Positions 34,873-35,826 of a DNA stretch of 35,826 nucleotides are shown here, in pieces (the first letter of the stretch is position 1; each line of letters opens with the position of its first letter). Position numbers and translations under genes: made by a program. This DNA comes from an uncultured Paracoccaceae bacterium (GTDB lineage: Bacteria > Pseudomonadota > Alphaproteobacteria > Rhodobacterales > Rhodobacteraceae), in the NCBI GenBank assembly GCA_947489325.1, contig CANLDA010000026.1, forward strand, positions 1 to 35,826. The letters are read 5' to 3'. The notes under the pieces are model-generated. The model made no database searches. It was not told where the DNA came from and saw nothing but the letters and a program-made list of their open reading frames with translations.

Positions 34873-35678
34873 GCAAACAGATCAAAATCCGCCGCACAAC
34901 CGTTCCCCAGATTGCCGCACGCAAAGGGGCGGAGCCGATTGTCTCACTCACCAGCTATCACGCGCATACCGCCGCCATCGTTGATAAATACGCCGATTTT
35001 ATTCTGGTCGGGGACAGCCTTGGCATGGTGATGCACGGCATGGAAAGCACCGTAGGCGTGCCGCTTGAACTGATGATCATGCATGGTCAGGCCGTGGTGC
35101 GTGGCACCGAAAAATCGCTGATCGTGGTCGACATGCCCTTTGGCACCTATGAGGAAAGCCCCGGCGTGGCCTTTCGTAATGCTGCCAAGATCATGAAGGA
35201 AACCCAATGCGGCGCGGTAAAACTGGAAGGCGGCGCACGTATGGCCGAAACCATCCGTTTTCTGACCGAACGCGGCATTCCGGTGATGGCGCATATTGGC
35301 CTGACCCCACAGTCCAGCCACGTCATGGGCGGATTTAAAACCCAAGGCCGGGACGAAGACGGCTGGGCTTTGATCGAAGCCGACGCGCAAGCCGTAGCAG
35401 AGGCCGGCGCCTTTGCCGTGGTGCTGGAAGGCATGGTCGAACCTTTGGCCGCCCGCATCACCAAGCAGATCCCGATCCCCACAATCGGCATTGGTGCCTC
35501 CGCGGAATGTGACGGGCAAATCCTTGTGCTGGAGGATATGCTGGGCCTGAACGAATGGACCCCAAAGTTCGTCAAAGTCTACGGCGACCTTGGCCCTGCC
35601 ATCGAACGCGCCGTCAGCCAATACGCCGACGAGGTCAAAGACCGCTCCTTCCCCTCCGAAGATCAGGTCTATCGCTAA
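34869..35678 (+). CDS. panB: 3-methyl-2-oxobutanoate hydroxymethyltransferase
   Basis: A 269-residue TIM-barrel enzyme that transfers a one-carbon unit from methylene-tetrahydrofolate to ketoisovalerate, giving ketopantoate. [31 protein letters not shown] (metal-binding Asp), [25 protein letters not shown] and [15 protein letters not shown] are family motifs. It is translationally coupled to panC. The oxidoreductase panE, which works between the two steps, is not in the window. Confidence 0.96.
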   Translation: MSKQIKIRRTTVPQIAARKGAEPIVSLTSYHAHTAAIVDKYADFILVGDSLGMVMHGMESTVGVPLELMIMHGQAVVRGTEKSLIVVDMPFGTYEESPGVAFRNAAKIMKETQCGAVKLEGGARMAETIRFLTERGIPVMAHIGLTPQSSHVMGGFKTQGRDEDGWALIEADAQAVAEAGAFAVVLEGMVEPLAARITKQIPIPTIGIGASAECDGQILVLEDMLGLNEWTPKFVKVYGDLGPAIERAVSQYADEVKDRSFPSEDQVYR

Positions 35679-35809
35679 GCCCCGCAACGCCTTGTATCCG
35701 TGCCTGTCTGCATAAGTAGAGGCATTTCAAATCAAATGTCTGGTTTGAGCGGCGGTTTCAACGGGTGGGCGCAACACTTTAGTCTTTTTGGAAAGATGGA
35801 GTGTGAGAG

Positions 35810-35826
35810 ATGAAGTATCGGACGCG
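35810..35826 (+). CDS. Possible start of a further gene, cut by the window end
   Basis: An ATG at 35810 preceded by GGAG (35799-35802, 7 nt away) reads MKYRT before the window ends. Only five codons are visible, so this rests on the ribosome-binding site alone. The 131 bp between panB and this ATG contain a weak TGCCT/AGGCA hairpin (35701-35724) followed by TTT, possibly the pan operon terminator. Confidence 0.3.

Overview
The window looks like a chromosomal segment of a marine alphaproteobacterium of the Rhodobacterales (Roseobacter group). This is inferred from gene content: a compact B12-dependent ribonucleotide reductase, a DUF1489 protein, the hisS-hisZ-hisG cluster with short-form HisG, a long dimethylglycine/sarcosine-dehydrogenase-like GcvT protein, and xdhABC joined to a BMP-type ABC importer. 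No rRNA, tRNA or CRISPR array was recognised.

Left accessory region (1 to about 6150). The window opens on the last codons and right terminal repeat of an IS3-family element. Next come an endonuclease/exonuclease/phosphatase (EEP) family protein and a 1002-aa protein joining an intact PHP phosphoesterase site to a coiled-coil ABC/SMC-like ATPase (TrlF type). A response-regulator receiver gene overlaps the ATPase stop codon, but it is frameshifted at a run of eight T and cut off near 4500. At that same point an antisense Phd/YefM-type antitoxin fragment begins, so 4500 looks like a deletion or recombination junction. Then follow a minus-strand metallophosphoesterase, an unknown protein with a 34-codon ORF in front of it, and a divergent XRE regulator preceded by a perfect inverted repeat. 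The EEP + PHP-ATPase (+ receiver) set is the best candidate for an undescribed, probably defence-related, system.

Core region (6150 to 16400). nrdJ (minus) has two candidate NrdR boxes upstream, 31 bp apart. A DUF1489 gene follows, then hisS-hisZ-hisG (minus, overlapping ends), slyX (plus) and dnaE (minus).

Purine region (16600 to 26100). xdhA-xdhB-xdhC overlap one another and run into an ABC ATPase, two permeases and a BMP-family binding protein. They end at a strong intrinsic terminator. Together they would import a purine or nucleoside and oxidise hypoxanthine/xanthine to urate.

Right region (26100 to 35826). Two adjacent 22-nt perfect palindromes precede a three-gene operon (aldo/keto reductase, FAD amine oxidoreductase, DUF938 methyltransferase-like). 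On the minus strand are a class IV aminotransferase, a GcvT-family FAD dehydrogenase with a palindromic leader, and an unrecognised membrane-anchored protein. panC-panB (pantothenate synthesis) closes the window, followed by the possible start of one further gene.
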